A stretch of 41,449 nt of DNA from Bacillota bacterium. GTDB lineage: Bacteria; Bacillota; UBA4882; UBA8346. A model generated the notes under the pieces. The model searched no databases and was not told the DNA's origin. It saw only the letters and a program-made list of their open reading frames with translations. The stretch's first letter is position 1. Every line of letters begins with the position of its first letter. A program made the translations under genes and the position numbers. The stretch spans positions 1-41,449 of the forward strand of contig JAEYRN010000098.1 in assembly GCA_023435565.1 (NCBI GenBank), written 5' to 3'. Below, in pieces: positions 1 through 8,055 of this stretch.

Positions 1-122
1 ACCTCGCCGTGCTTTGTAGTGTATCTTCTCCTCAAGGTAATTCTATCAAAGTGGTGAAAACCGCGCACCCTTTTTTCATTACTATTTGTGTCGCCAGCGG
101 TAGCGGCGAAATGGAGGTTAAC

Positions 123-1079
123 ATGGAAATTGGAATTTCTGGAGCTAGTTTTGCAGTTCCCCAAAAAGTATTAACCAATCATGACTTGGAAAAAATGGTA
201 GATACCAGCGATGAATGGATAGTTACTCGTACTGGCATCCGGGAAAGACATATTATCCAACCTGGTGAAACCATTACCGACTTAGTAATTGATGCCGCTC
301 AAAAAGCATGTAAAATCGCCATTGTTGACAGTCAAAAACTTGATTTTGTAATTAGTTCGACCCTAACTCCGGATCGGATCAGTCCGGCACAATCTTTTGA
401 GATTGCCAAAGCTCTTAATTGTAAACAAGCATTTTGTTTTGACTTAAATTCGGCTTGTTCCGGTTTAATGTATGGTTTGGCGGCTGCTGAAAGTTTTTTG
501 AAAACGCGGTCGATAAAAAATGGAATAGTGACCGCTGGAGAAAATATTACTCGATTGGTGGATTATACGGATCGGAATTCATGTGTTTTATTTGGGGATG
601 CTGCTGCTGCTATTACCGTTACCAATGACCATCCTGAGCATTTAATTTTAGCTACCGAACTTGGGTCTGACCCAAGCTTAGCTGATGAAGTTGTTATCGG
701 TGGTGTATCAGATTTATTAAACGGTCGAAAAAAAGAGTTTTACTTTAATCAAAATGGAAAAGTAGTCTTTCGTTTTGCCGTAAACATAATAAAACATCTT
801 TTCGACAGCGTGCCTCGTCAGGCCGGAATCAAACCGGAACAAGTTAGATATATCATAACTCATCAAGCTAATAATCGAATAATTGAAGCTGCTGCTAAAG
901 AAATTGCTTCCGACAAAACAGAGTTCATTGTTAATTTAGATCGTTACGGAAACACCTCTTCTGCATCGATAGGAGTAGCTTTTGCCGAATCTTGGAATCG
1001 TTTTCAAAAGGGTGATTATATATTAATGATGGGCTTTGGAGGCGGACTGAGTTGGGGTGCCACTTTAGTGGAGTGGTAA
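123..1079 (+). CDS. fabH: 3-oxoacyl-ACP synthase III (KAS III)
   Basis: KAS III condenses an acyl-CoA primer, usually acetyl-CoA or branched acyl-CoA, with malonyl-ACP to start fatty acid synthesis in the cytoplasm. The 318-residue protein has the family length and the complete Cys-His-Asn triad: Cys112 in LNSACSGLMYG, His247 in THQANNR and Asn277 in YGNTSSAS. A glycine-rich FGGGLSWG ends the protein as in E. coli FabH. The reading frame is open back to position 9, but the ATG at 123 is chosen because GGAGG at 113-117 lies five bases before it and the protein then starts MEIGISGASFAVP, as family members do. No other fatty acid synthesis gene is nearby. A FabH-like enzyme of secondary metabolism cannot be excluded, but the triad and length favour housekeeping FabH. 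Confidence 0.93.
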   Translation: MEIGISGASFAVPQKVLTNHDLEKMVDTSDEWIVTRTGIRERHIIQPGETITDLVIDAAQKACKIAIVDSQKLDFVISSTLTPDRISPAQSFEIAKALNCKQAFCFDLNSACSGLMYGLAAAESFLKTRSIKNGIVTAGENITRLVDYTDRNSCVLFGDAAAAITVTNDHPEHLILATELGSDPSLADEVVIGGVSDLLNGRKKEFYFNQNGKVVFRFAVNIIKHLFDSVPRQAGIKPEQVRYIITHQANNRIIEAAAKEIASDKTEFIVNLDRYGNTSSASIGVAFAESWNRFQKGDYILMMGFGGGLSWGATLVEW

Positions 1080-1213
1080 AAAAGATGGGGTACAATTTAC
1101 AATTTAAATAATCAATTTTTTTAGCTATCCACTAAAAGCTGTAAATTAATCAACTAATTAAACCATTCTCTCGTTATTGCCGATAAAGTGATTAACGGAG
1201 GGTGGTTTTTTCT

Positions 1214-2380
1214 TTGGGTTTTAACATCCTTTATTTATTAATTTTAGTCATAATTCCGGTTGGATGGCTGGTTTTAAACTGCTGTTTTAAATTTGGTATT
1301 TATCGGCAAGTTTATGAATTAGAAAATTCTTTTGAAGTTGAATTAGATTTTGTTCAATTATCGAAGAATATTTTACAACGTGTAATGAAAAAGACAAAAG
1401 CTTCCGCAGGTATAATATATTGGTTTGATGAAACACAAAATAAATTTAAATTAAAGTCATTACAAGGAATTCCAACCGACAAATTTAATCAAATTGCTCA
1501 ACTATTATCAAAAAAGTCCGGTCTACTTGAGTGGGTGATTAATGAACAAAAAGGGCTTTTGATTAAAAACACCTCAATTCATCCTTTAATTGGAAAGGCC
1601 GGGGTAAATGACCTTACCAAACTTTATTCCAGTATTTTGGCGCTTCCCCTTAACGCAAACCAAAAAACCATAGGTATTTTAGTTATTTTCAAAAAGAGTT
1701 CTTCGTTTAATAAACGCGACCAGCGTTTGTTGGACTTTTTTGCTCCGCGTGCCGGGATCCATTTGGACCACTCCAGGCTCTATCATTTAGCTACTGATAC
1801 CGCACTTGAAAATGCCAAATTATATGTCAATATATCCAAATTATATCATAAAGTGATTTTAGACGGTCTTACCGGATTATATAACCGCCATTTTTTAATG
1901 CAACGCTTGAAAGAAGAGATTAAAAAAGCTTATCGTTTTAAGCAGCCACTTTCAGTCATATTTACCGATATTGACCTTTTTAAGCATATTAACGATCAAT
2001 ACGGACATTCAGCAGGGGATCAAGTATTATCCGAGTTTGGTGAATTACTAAAAAAATCAATTCGTGAATTTGACTTGGCTTGCCGTTTTGGTGGAGAAGA
2101 ATTTGTCGTTTTATTACCGCAGTGTGATTCGGCTAACGCTTTCCTTTTGGCGGAAAGATTAAGGGAAAAAATAGCCGCTACTTTGTTTTGCGCTAATAAT
2201 ATCAGAATCCGGATAACTGCTAGTTTTGGAATTAGTTCGCTTTTGGATATCGAAGGCGAAGGAGTAGGGAATCTTGGAGACGAAGTTTTGAATAATATGG
2301 GTGAAAACTTACTTGCTTGGGCGGATGAGGCATTATATCGCGCTAAGAAAGCAGGGCGCAATAATGTAGTAACTTATTAA
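1214..2380 (+). CDS. Membrane-anchored GAF-GGDEF diguanylate cyclase
   Basis: The protein makes the second messenger c-di-GMP from two GTP. A single hydrophobic helix (about residues 2-22) anchors it, a GAF-like sensor domain follows (about 45-190), a short helical linker leads to the GGDEF domain (about 215-388). The active-site signature is GGEEF at 293-297, and an RxxD product-inhibition site (REFD, 284-287) lies exactly five residues upstream, so both catalysis and feedback inhibition look intact. DGLTGLYNRH marks the start of the cyclase domain. An upstream GTG at 1202 overlaps the GGAGGG at 1197-1202, so the TTG at 1214 is preferred, although its spacing of 11 bases is long. The GAF ligand is unknown. 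A PilZ receptor is encoded about 5 kb downstream. Confidence 0.88.
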   Translation: MGFNILYLLILVIIPVGWLVLNCCFKFGIYRQVYELENSFEVELDFVQLSKNILQRVMKKTKASAGIIYWFDETQNKFKLKSLQGIPTDKFNQIAQLLSKKSGLLEWVINEQKGLLIKNTSIHPLIGKAGVNDLTKLYSSILALPLNANQKTIGILVIFKKSSSFNKRDQRLLDFFAPRAGIHLDHSRLYHLATDTALENAKLYVNISKLYHKVILDGLTGLYNRHFLMQRLKEEIKKAYRFKQPLSVIFTDIDLFKHINDQYGHSAGDQVLSEFGELLKKSIREFDLACRFGGEEFVVLLPQCDSANAFLLAERLREKIAATLFCANNIRIRITASFGISSLLDIEGEGVGNLGDEVLNNMGENLLAWADEALYRAKKAGRNNVVTY

Positions 2381-2476
2381 AGCATTAAAAAACATTAGAA
2401 TAATGGATATTTTGCCAATTGTCGGTAAAGGATAAAGCAAAGTAGCGTCGAATACTTTCTATGAGGTGTCATTTAT

Positions 2477-3748
2477 TTGTTTCTAGATCAAACTAAAATA
2501 TTTATTAAATCAGGTAATGGGGGTTCGGGCGCAGTCAGTTTCCGTCGGGAAAAATATGTTCCCCGAGGTGGACCCGATGGTGGTGACGGTGGACGGGGCG
2601 GCCATATTATTATGGAAGCAACCCATGATTTGAATACTTTGAGTAACTTTCGTTACCAACAACACTTTCGAGCAGAAAACGGGGGTCCGGGCGGTGGAGT
2701 TAATCGTTCCGGGAAAGCGGGAGCGGATTTATTAATAAAAGTACCGGTTGGAACAATAGTGAAAAATGCGGATAACGGTAGAATTATTGCCGATTTAACT
2801 GACCCCGGCATCCAAGCTGTTATCTTAAAAGGAGGACGAGGAGGACGAGGTAATACTCATTTTGCCACCTCTACTCGTCAAACCCCACAATTTTCTGAAA
2901 AAGGGGAACCAGGAACCGAATTAACAATCGAATTAGAGTTAAAGCTACTGGCCGATGTAGGCCTAATTGGGTTTCCTAATGCCGGCAAATCCTCGCTATT
3001 AGCTAGAATTTCTGCAGCCCGGCCTAAAGTAGCCGATTATCCCTTTACTACTCTGGAACCCAATTTAGGGGTTGTTGATTATAAAACAGAAAGTTTTGTT
3101 GCAGTGGATATCCCTGGATTAATTGAAGGAGCTCATCAAGGTGTAGGGCTAGGGCATCAGTTTTTAAGACATATCGAAAGAACTCGTCTTCTAATTCATT
3201 TAATTGATTTATCGGGACAATCCGGTCGAGAGCCTTATCAGGATTATTTAAAGATTAATGAAGAATTAAAATTATATAATCTTGACTTAGCTAAAAAAGA
3301 GCAAATTATTGTCGCAAATAAATTTGATCTACCCGAAGCCCGGACAGCATGGGAAAACTTTAAATCTCAGGTTGCTCCGGTAACGGTAATTCCGATTTCT
3401 GCAGCTACCGGTGAGGGAATTGATTTGCTATTAGATATTGTAATTCGCAAATTGACAGTCCTTCCAAAATATACAACTGATTTCTTATCGGAAAAACAGG
3501 AACAGGAAGTAATTGAAGAGCCGGTTGGAACTGATATTATCAAAGAAGACAAAGCGTTCCGAATCAGAAATACAGCTTTGGAGAAAAGAATTCTTCGTTA
3601 TGATTTAGAAAATGATTATTCTTTACAAAGTTTTCAAAAGCTTTTAAAAAGATGGGGCATTTTGCAAGCATTAATTGATGCTGGGATCAAAGAAGGTGAT
3701 TTGGTAAGGATTGGTGATTACGAATTTTCCTTTATAAGTGACGATTAA
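2477..3748 (+). CDS. obgE: Obg family GTPase
   Basis: Obg is an essential GTPase that binds the 50S subunit and couples ribosome assembly with growth; in Bacillus it is also needed for sporulation initiation. All three domains are present in 423 residues: the glycine-rich Obg fold (1-158; GGPDGGDGGRGG), the G domain with G1 GFPNAGKSS at 165-173, G3 DIPGLIEG, G4 NKFD and G5 SAATGEG, and a C-terminal OCT domain (about 345-423). The TTG start at 2477 follows GAGGTG (2463-2468) at eight bases. It heads the block with yhbY, proB, nadD, yqeK and rsfS, an arrangement common in Firmicutes; the usual rplU-rpmA neighbours are not adjacent here. Confidence 0.97.
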   Translation: MFLDQTKIFIKSGNGGSGAVSFRREKYVPRGGPDGGDGGRGGHIIMEATHDLNTLSNFRYQQHFRAENGGPGGGVNRSGKAGADLLIKVPVGTIVKNADNGRIIADLTDPGIQAVILKGGRGGRGNTHFATSTRQTPQFSEKGEPGTELTIELELKLLADVGLIGFPNAGKSSLLARISAARPKVADYPFTTLEPNLGVVDYKTESFVAVDIPGLIEGAHQGVGLGHQFLRHIERTRLLIHLIDLSGQSGREPYQDYLKINEELKLYNLDLAKKEQIIVANKFDLPEARTAWENFKSQVAPVTVIPISAATGEGIDLLLDIVIRKLTVLPKYTTDFLSEKQEQEVIEEPVGTDIIKEDKAFRIRNTALEKRILRYDLENDYSLQSFQKLLKRWGILQALIDAGIKEGDLVRIGDYEFSFISDD

Positions 3749-3830
3749 AAAATTTTAATTACCAATCTATAACAAGATTATCTGTACAAACAAAGGGAAT
3801 AAAATATTTTTAATTTAGGAGGTTTCGAAA

Positions 3831-4022
3831 GTGTTTTGCCTGGATTGTGGTAATTGTCGAAAAGGCGAGTCCCTCTTTTATTGTACAGCCAAAAATGAGT
3901 TTGTGGTAACAGAGAAAGAAATAGTTAAGGAACGAGCTACTTCAAAGTGGAGAAAAGGCGATCCTCATTATGAACAGCATCGTCGTCAACTTCGGAAAGA
4001 TAAAATACCTCAAAACTTCTAG
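3831..4022 (+). CDS. Small cysteine-containing protein of unknown function
   Basis: This 63-residue protein was not recognised. Four cysteines lie near the N-terminus (C3, C6, C9 and C18, spaced CxxCxxC-x8-C), which suggests a small zinc-ribbon or metal site. The remainder is very basic and hydrophilic (KWRKGDPHYEQHRRQLRKDK), so nucleic-acid or ribosome binding is possible. The GTG start at 3831 has a perfect AGGAGG (3817-3822) eight bases upstream, and a terminator overlaps the stop codon, so the gene is very likely real. It sits between obgE and yhbY, two ribosome-assembly genes, which is the only functional hint. Confidence 0.75.
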   Translation: MFCLDCGNCRKGESLFYCTAKNEFVVTEKEIVKERATSKWRKGDPHYEQHRRQLRKDKIPQNF

Positions 4023-4045
4023 TGAAGCATTTGCTTCACTTTTTT
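4021..4045 (+). terminator. Rho-independent terminator after the small Cys protein
   Basis: A perfect 9-bp stem (AGTGAAGCA / TGCTTCACT) with a two-base spacer is followed by TTTTT. It overlaps the TAG stop of the preceding gene and separates the obgE transcript from yhbY, which has its own promoter. Confidence 0.88.
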
Positions 4046-4093
4046 ACGCTCGTTTTTTTTTTCTAAAAACTGTCGATCTCAAGCATTTTAATA

Positions 4094-4102
4094 TGCTATA
4101 AT
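4094..4102 (+). promoter_or_regulatory. Extended -10 promoter of yhbY-proB-nadD
   Basis: TGcTATAAT at 4094-4102 is a perfect extended -10 element. No good -35 is visible at 17 bp, but TGTCGA at 4071-4076 is nearby. Transcription should begin near 4109, just upstream of the yhbY ribosome binding site and downstream of the obgE-side terminator. Confidence 0.6.
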
Positions 4103-4133
4103 GTTTCCAAAAAGTTATGAGAGAAGGTATAAG

Positions 4134-4439
4134 TTGCTTACCAGTAAACAACGAAGTATTTTAAAAGCCATTGGAAATAGACTTGAGCCGATAGTAATTA
4201 TTGGCAAAAGCGGTATAACAGAAAATCTCCTTTACCAATTAGATGATGCCTTAACCGCGCGAGAATTGGTCAAAGGAAGGATTTTACCGCATCAAGATTT
4301 GAATGTTAAAGAAATTGCCGTGGAGTTAGCTGAAAAAACCGGAGCTGAAATAGTGCAAACCATCGGGCGTAATTTTATTTTTTATAGAGCCCCAAAGGAT
4401 AATCTCCCCAGTAAAATCAATTGGGAACGGGAGCGCTAA
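4134..4439 (+). CDS. yhbY: YhbY-type CRM-domain RNA-binding protein
   Basis: This 101-residue protein is one CRM (CRS1-YhbY) domain, which binds pre-50S ribosomal particles. The start MLTSKQRSILKAIGNRLEPI, the signature IGKSGITENL and the C-terminal QTIGRNFIFYR fit the family. The frame is open from an ATG at 4101, but that codon overlaps the TATAAT box and cannot be in the transcript made from it. The TTG at 4134 is therefore chosen; it follows GAGAAGG (4121-4127) by six bases and gives the usual family N-terminus. It is followed after two bases by proB, whose ribosome binding site lies inside the yhbY end, implying translational coupling. Confidence 0.9.
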   Translation: MLTSKQRSILKAIGNRLEPIVIIGKSGITENLLYQLDDALTARELVKGRILPHQDLNVKEIAVELAEKTGAEIVQTIGRNFIFYRAPKDNLPSKINWERER

Positions 4440-4441
4440 AA

Positions 4442-5566
4442 TTGGACTATCTTAAAACTTTAAAAGCCGCTAGACGTATTGTAGTCAAAGTAGGAACTAG
4501 TACACTTACCCATAGTACCGGCAAACTAAATATTAACCGGATGGAGATGTTAGTTAGACAACTAACCGATTTACAAAATCAAAACCGAGAAGTGGTTTTA
4601 GTTACTTCGGGGGCGGTTGGGGTTGGTTTGGGTCGTTTAGGACTGACTGAACGTCCGGGTACTATTTTACAACGGCAAGCATTAGCTGCAATTGGCCAAG
4701 GTTTATTAATGCAAGTATATGAGAAATTGTTTTCGGAATACGGCCAAACAGTTGCTCAAGTTCTTTTAACCCGTAGCGACATCAGTGATCGAAAACGATA
4801 TTTAAATGCCAGAAATACGATTTTAGCTTTGATTAACTACAAGGTTATCCCAATTATTAATGAAAATGATACGGTTGCTACTGAGGAATTAAAAATTGGA
4901 CAGAACGATGCATTATCTGCCCTAGTAGCAGGATTAATCGAAGCCGATTTGCTGATTCTATTATCAGATATTGACGGGCTCTATACTGCCGACCCGAAAA
5001 AGACTAAGAATGCGAATTTAATACCGTTAGTTACGGAGATTACCCCAGAAATACTATCAATGGCTGGTGGCGCAGGTTCAATCTTTGGAACCGGAGGAAT
5101 GATTACTAAACTAGAAGCTGCAAAAATGGCTACTGCTGCCGGAACATCAATGGTATTAATGAACGGAGCGGAGCCATCACAGATTCAATGTATTTTTGAT
5201 GGTAAACCGGTAGGGACGGTCTTTTTAAGTTCACAGGCCGTGGTTTCAAGTCGTAAACGTTGGATTGCCTATGGACCTCAGGTTAATGGTGAGTTGATTA
5301 TCGATTCTGGCGCCGAACATGCGTTAATTAAACAAGGTAAGAGTTTATTACCTTCGGGAATTATAAAGATAGTTGGTAACTTTGAGGAAGGTGATTTGGT
5401 AAAAATTTTTAATAATGAACATCGAGAATTAGGAAGAGGTTTAACCAATTATGGTAAAGAACAACTTCAAAAAATTATTGGTAAAAAGTGTATGGAAATT
5501 GAATCAATTCTTGGCTTTAAGACTGCTGATGAAGTCGTACATAGGGATAATTTAGTAATTACTTAA
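4442..5566 (+). CDS. proB: Glutamate 5-kinase
   Basis: ProB phosphorylates L-glutamate with ATP, the first step of proline synthesis, and is normally feedback-inhibited by proline. The 374-residue protein has an amino acid kinase domain (about 8-255) with VVKVGTSTLT, LVTSGAVGVG, INENDTVA and GTGGMITKLEAA, and a C-terminal PUA domain (about 275-365). A TTG at 4421 is in frame but overlaps yhbY; the TTG at 4442 has GGGAG (4429-4433) eight bases upstream and gives the shorter usual N-terminus. Its partner proA is not next to it but at 25504, about 20 kb downstream with its own promoter, unlike the usual proBA operon. Confidence 0.95.
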   Translation: MDYLKTLKAARRIVVKVGTSTLTHSTGKLNINRMEMLVRQLTDLQNQNREVVLVTSGAVGVGLGRLGLTERPGTILQRQALAAIGQGLLMQVYEKLFSEYGQTVAQVLLTRSDISDRKRYLNARNTILALINYKVIPIINENDTVATEELKIGQNDALSALVAGLIEADLLILLSDIDGLYTADPKKTKNANLIPLVTEITPEILSMAGGAGSIFGTGGMITKLEAAKMATAAGTSMVLMNGAEPSQIQCIFDGKPVGTVFLSSQAVVSSRKRWIAYGPQVNGELIIDSGAEHALIKQGKSLLPSGIIKIVGNFEEGDLVKIFNNEHRELGRGLTNYGKEQLQKIIGKKCMEIESILGFKTADEVVHRDNLVIT

Positions 5567-5603
5567 TTATGATACTTTAAATAACCGATTTGTGGAGGTA
5601 AGA

Positions 5604-6206
5604 ATGTTCGGAATCTTAGGTGGGACATTTGATCCTATTCATTATGGTCATTTGGTCTTAGCGGAAAAAGCTAGGGAAGCTTTTCAGTTAGAAAAAGTAA
5701 TTGTAGTTCCTGCCGCTATTCCACCTCATAAAATTGGGGAAGTTGCAACTGAAGCTCAACACCGCCTTAAAATGGTTGAACTCGCCATCAAAGGAAGTCC
5801 TTGGTTTGAAGTGTCATCTGTTGAATTAAATCGGGAAGGTCCATCTTATTCCATCGATACTATTCGAGAACTTAAAAAGGGTTACAGTGATTCGGAAACA
5901 GCCCTAATAATGGGATTCGATTCACTATTAGAATTATATTCCTGGAAAAATTATCAATCGATTTTAGCTGAATCAAAAATTATTACTGCTTTTCGTCCCG
6001 GTTATCCTATTTTAAAGGACGGTCAAAACTGGCCTTCGTTTCTAGAACCATACCGCAGCCAAATTTTAAATTTAGAAGCTCCATTATTAGATATTTCTTC
6101 AACCTGGATTAGGGTAGAGCTAATGTTTGGACGATCAGTTAAGTATTTGGTTCCTGATCCTGTTATTGATTATATTAATTCTAAAGGATTATATCGGGAT
6201 TTATAG
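5604..6206 (+). CDS. nadD: Nicotinate-mononucleotide adenylyltransferase
   Basis: NadD joins nicotinate mononucleotide and ATP to form deamido-NAD in NAD synthesis. The 200-residue protein starts MFGILGGTFDPIHYGHL, containing the nucleotidyltransferase GGTFDPxHxGH motif, and has the C-terminal ISSTWIR motif that binds ATP. The ATG at 5604 is preferred over the GTG at 5592 because GGAGG (5594-5598) lies five bases before it. It is co-oriented with proB. In many Firmicutes yqeK follows directly; here an RRM gene and a PilZ gene lie between. Confidence 0.96.
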   Translation: MFGILGGTFDPIHYGHLVLAEKAREAFQLEKVIVVPAAIPPHKIGEVATEAQHRLKMVELAIKGSPWFEVSSVELNREGPSYSIDTIRELKKGYSDSETALIMGFDSLLELYSWKNYQSILAESKIITAFRPGYPILKDGQNWPSFLEPYRSQILNLEAPLLDISSTWIRVELMFGRSVKYLVPDPVIDYINSKGLYRDL

Positions 6207-6235
6207 ACAAAAAAATGATTATATCTGTTAAATAT

Positions 6236-6350
6236 GAGAATTGCATAATTACTTTAGTTGACCCTTCAGCCACAATATATAGTGACAAACCCAGATGTAT
6301 CTATCAATATATTGTAAGCTGAAGCTTAATTTTTAATTTATGCAATTCTC
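6236..6350. repeat. Nested inverted repeat between nadD and the RRM gene
   Basis: This lies in the 307-base gap after nadD. An outer perfect 13-bp pair (GAGAATTGCATAA at 6236-6248, TTATGCAATTCTC at 6338-6350) encloses a second interrupted pair: CTTCAGC 6264-6270 with GCTGAAG 6318-6324, and ACAATATAT 6272-6280 with ATATATTGT 6307-6315, around a 26-base loop. AAATA occurs on both flanks (6230-6234 and 6353-6357) and could be a target duplication or chance in AT-rich DNA. It may be a MITE-like element or a structured RNA; no open reading frame of note lies inside. Confidence 0.6.
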
Positions 6351-6357
6351 TCAAATA

Positions 6358-6424
6358 GCTATCCTTTTTTGTACTTTGCCTTAGGGCAAATTAAGTCAAT
6401 GTAAAGGTATAGCCTTTTTTTTTT
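6358..6424 (+). terminator. Two-stem terminator-like structure with long T tract
   Basis: An outer imperfect stem (GCTATCCTTT 6358-6367 with AAAGGTATAGC 6403-6413, one bulge) encloses a short hairpin (TTTGCC 6375-6380 / GGCAAA 6385-6390) and is followed by ten T residues (6415-6424). It probably terminates the nadD transcript; as it also precedes the RRM gene by about 90 bases, a leader role is possible. Confidence 0.6.
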
Positions 6425-6513
6425 GATGCAAACTATATCTAAAGTTTTGTTAAGTTGGAGATGAAGTTTATTATAAAACCAACTATTGCTGAAGAAAGAG
6501 AGGTGAAAATGGG

Positions 6514-6771
6514 GTGACAAAAACACTATATGTCGGCAATTTACCATGGTCTGCTACTAAGGAGGACTTGGCAGCGTTTTTCGCGGATTTGGTTGAAGTT
6601 AAAGCTAGTCGGGTTATAACCGACCCCATTAATGGCCGTTCAAAGGGTTTTGGTTTTATTGAAGTCGATGATCAAGATGTCGACCGAGTAATTGATGCGG
6701 CTAATGGTAAAGATATGGGTGGCAGAGAAATAATTGTCAATGAGGCTAAACCAAGACAAGCAAAAATGTAA
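6514..6771 (+). CDS. Small single-RRM RNA-binding protein
   Basis: This 85-residue protein is one RNA recognition motif with little else, like the cold-inducible Rbp proteins of cyanobacteria and other bacteria. RNP2 is LYVGNL (about 4-9) and RNP1 is KGFGFIEV (about 45-52), with the aromatic RNA-stacking residues retained. It should bind single-stranded RNA; targets are unknown. The GTG start at 6514 follows GAGGTG (6500-6505) by eight bases. An ATG at 6509 in another frame reads ATG-GGG-TGA and stops on top of the GTG, a two-codon reading frame that may be chance. The gene interrupts the usual nadD-yqeK order and is followed by its own strong terminator. Confidence 0.92.
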   Translation: MTKTLYVGNLPWSATKEDLAAFFADLVEVKASRVITDPINGRSKGFGFIEVDDQDVDRVIDAANGKDMGGREIIVNEAKPRQAKM

Positions 6772-6876
6772 TTATTCCGGGATTGTCCATCCAAAAATTA
6801 GTTCGTAATCGTTTTTTCAATTTGGCATTTTTAACTTTTTGTCGATTACGATTAAAGTGTACGGGTATGACATTTT

Positions 6877-6910
6877 GAAAAGAGGTGAATATACACCTCT
6901 TTTCTTTTTT
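6877..6910 (+). terminator. Rho-independent terminator after the RRM gene
   Basis: A perfect 11-bp stem (GAAAAGAGGTG 6877-6887 / CACCTCTTTTC 6894-6904) with loop AATATA is followed by six T residues. The rest of the gap to the PilZ gene holds two loose inverted repeats (TCGTAATCG 6803-6811 with CGATTACGA 6843-6851; AACACC 6969-6974 with GGTGTT 6995-7000) and no convincing promoter. Confidence 0.92.
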
Positions 6911-7049
6911 CTTTAATTTTCTTTTAAATATAAGAGGGTATTTATAAAAATCATCGAAATATATTAAAAACACCAATAAATCTACTTGTCTAACGGTGTT
7001 ACTATAGGTTTAACATGAACAAGTTACTTCTTAAGCCAATCTAAATTCA

Positions 7050-7451
7050 ATGACTTTAGTTATTGATATAGAAAGGAATGTGGCTACAGTGATTGAAAAG
7101 CGAAATTTTTCTAGAGTAGATTTTAAAAAGAAAGTTGAAATCCATGTTAACGGAGAAAAATATCTCGGAGAAATTGAAAATCTAAGCTTAAAAGGGGCGT
7201 ACGTAAAACTAGCACATAAACTGCAAATTGAAGATTTTGTGCAAATAGTGATTCATTTAGCCGGGGATGACGATTTTGATATATATTTACAAGGTAAAGT
7301 TGTCCGTTTAACTTCAAATGGAGTCGGGATAATCTTTGATAAGCTTGATCTTAATTCCTTTTCTCACCTCCGAAATATAATTGCCTATAATTACGGAGAT
7401 GATGATGCGGTGATGGAGGAATTCTTTAATTACCATAAAACTGAACATTAA
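7050..7451 (+). CDS. PilZ domain protein, likely c-di-GMP receptor
   Basis: PilZ domains bind c-di-GMP. Both binding motifs are visible: an Arg-rich N-terminal stretch (EKRNFSR, about residues 16-22) matching RxxxR, and ENLSLKG (about 42-48) matching D/NxSxxG. No catalytic or DNA-binding domain is attached, so this is a stand-alone receptor or adaptor. The start is uncertain: the ATG at 7050 has no clear ribosome binding site, while a GTG at 7089 lies 11 bases after AAGGA (7073-7077) and would start directly at IEKRNFSR. It may respond to the GGDEF cyclase at 1214-2380. It directly precedes yqeK. Confidence 0.85.
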   Translation: MTLVIDIERNVATVIEKRNFSRVDFKKKVEIHVNGEKYLGEIENLSLKGAYVKLAHKLQIEDFVQIVIHLAGDDDFDIYLQGKVVRLTSNGVGIIFDKLDLNSFSHLRNIIAYNYGDDDAVMEEFFNYHKTEH

Positions 7452-7476
7452 CATTTTATCCGGAAAGGCCCTATTT

Positions 7477-8055
7477 ATGGATCGTAATGAAATCGTTAGA
7501 TTATTAGCTGAAACCCTCTCGGAACCCCGATTAAACCATTGCCTAAGAGTAGAAACCACTGCTCTTGAACTTGCCCACCACTTTCAAACACCTTTGGAAT
7601 TGGTTTCCCCAGCTGCCTTACTCCATGATTTGTGTCGTGAATATAGCAGGGATAAACTCTTGAAACTAGCCGACAATTTTGGTATAGTAATAGACGATGT
7701 TGAAAAGGCCGAACCTTTATTACTTCATGGCCCAGTGGCTGCAATAATTGTAAAAAACACTATGGGGATTAATCATCCTCAAATTTTAGAAGCAATTGAA
7801 TTCCATATAACTGGTGCTCCAGGTCTTAACCGGTTAGGTGAATTGATTTTTGTAGCTGACTTTATCGAACCAGGCCGAACTTTTGAACAAGCGAGAATCC
7901 TACGGGAACAGGCTTTTCAACTTACTCCCGAACAATTACTATTAAAAGTATATAACCGTTCAATTGAATATGTAATAAAAGAAGGCTACTTAATTCACCC
8001 TCGTACTGTTGCTGGAAGGAACGAATTAATAATGAAAGGTGTATTATACCAATAA
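7477..8055 (+). CDS. yqeK: YqeK-type HD-domain Ap4A hydrolase
   Basis: YqeK proteins are HD-domain hydrolases that split diadenosine tetraphosphate symmetrically into two ADP. The 192-residue protein has the HD metal site: His22 in NHCLRVE, the HD pair in LLHDLCREY (about 48-56), a later His in LLHGP and an Asp in FVADFIEPGR. The ATG at 7477 follows GGAAAGG. The stop overlaps the rsfS start (TAATG), so the two are translationally coupled, the normal arrangement in Firmicutes. Confidence 0.93.
   Translation: MDRNEIVRLLAETLSEPRLNHCLRVETTALELAHHFQTPLELVSPAALLHDLCREYSRDKLLKLADNFGIVIDDVEKAEPLLLHGPVAAIIVKNTMGINHPQILEAIEFHITGAPGLNRLGELIFVADFIEPGRTFEQARILREQAFQLTPEQLLLKVYNRSIEYVIKEGYLIHPRTVAGRNELIMKGVLYQ

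Noticed and set aside
9..122. N-terminal extension of FabH from an ATG at 9
   Set aside because: GGAGG at 113-117 precedes the ATG at 123, which gives the exact family length and Cys112 numbering.
6509..6517. Two-codon frame ATG-GGG-TGA overlapping the RRM start (and a similar ATG-GGA-TGA at 40085-40077)
   Set aside because: Both could be translated start-stop elements, but the match is so short that chance is the simpler explanation.
6986..7008. Promoter TTGTCT / TATAGG before the PilZ gene
   Set aside because: Spacing is only 11 bases, too short for sigma-A.
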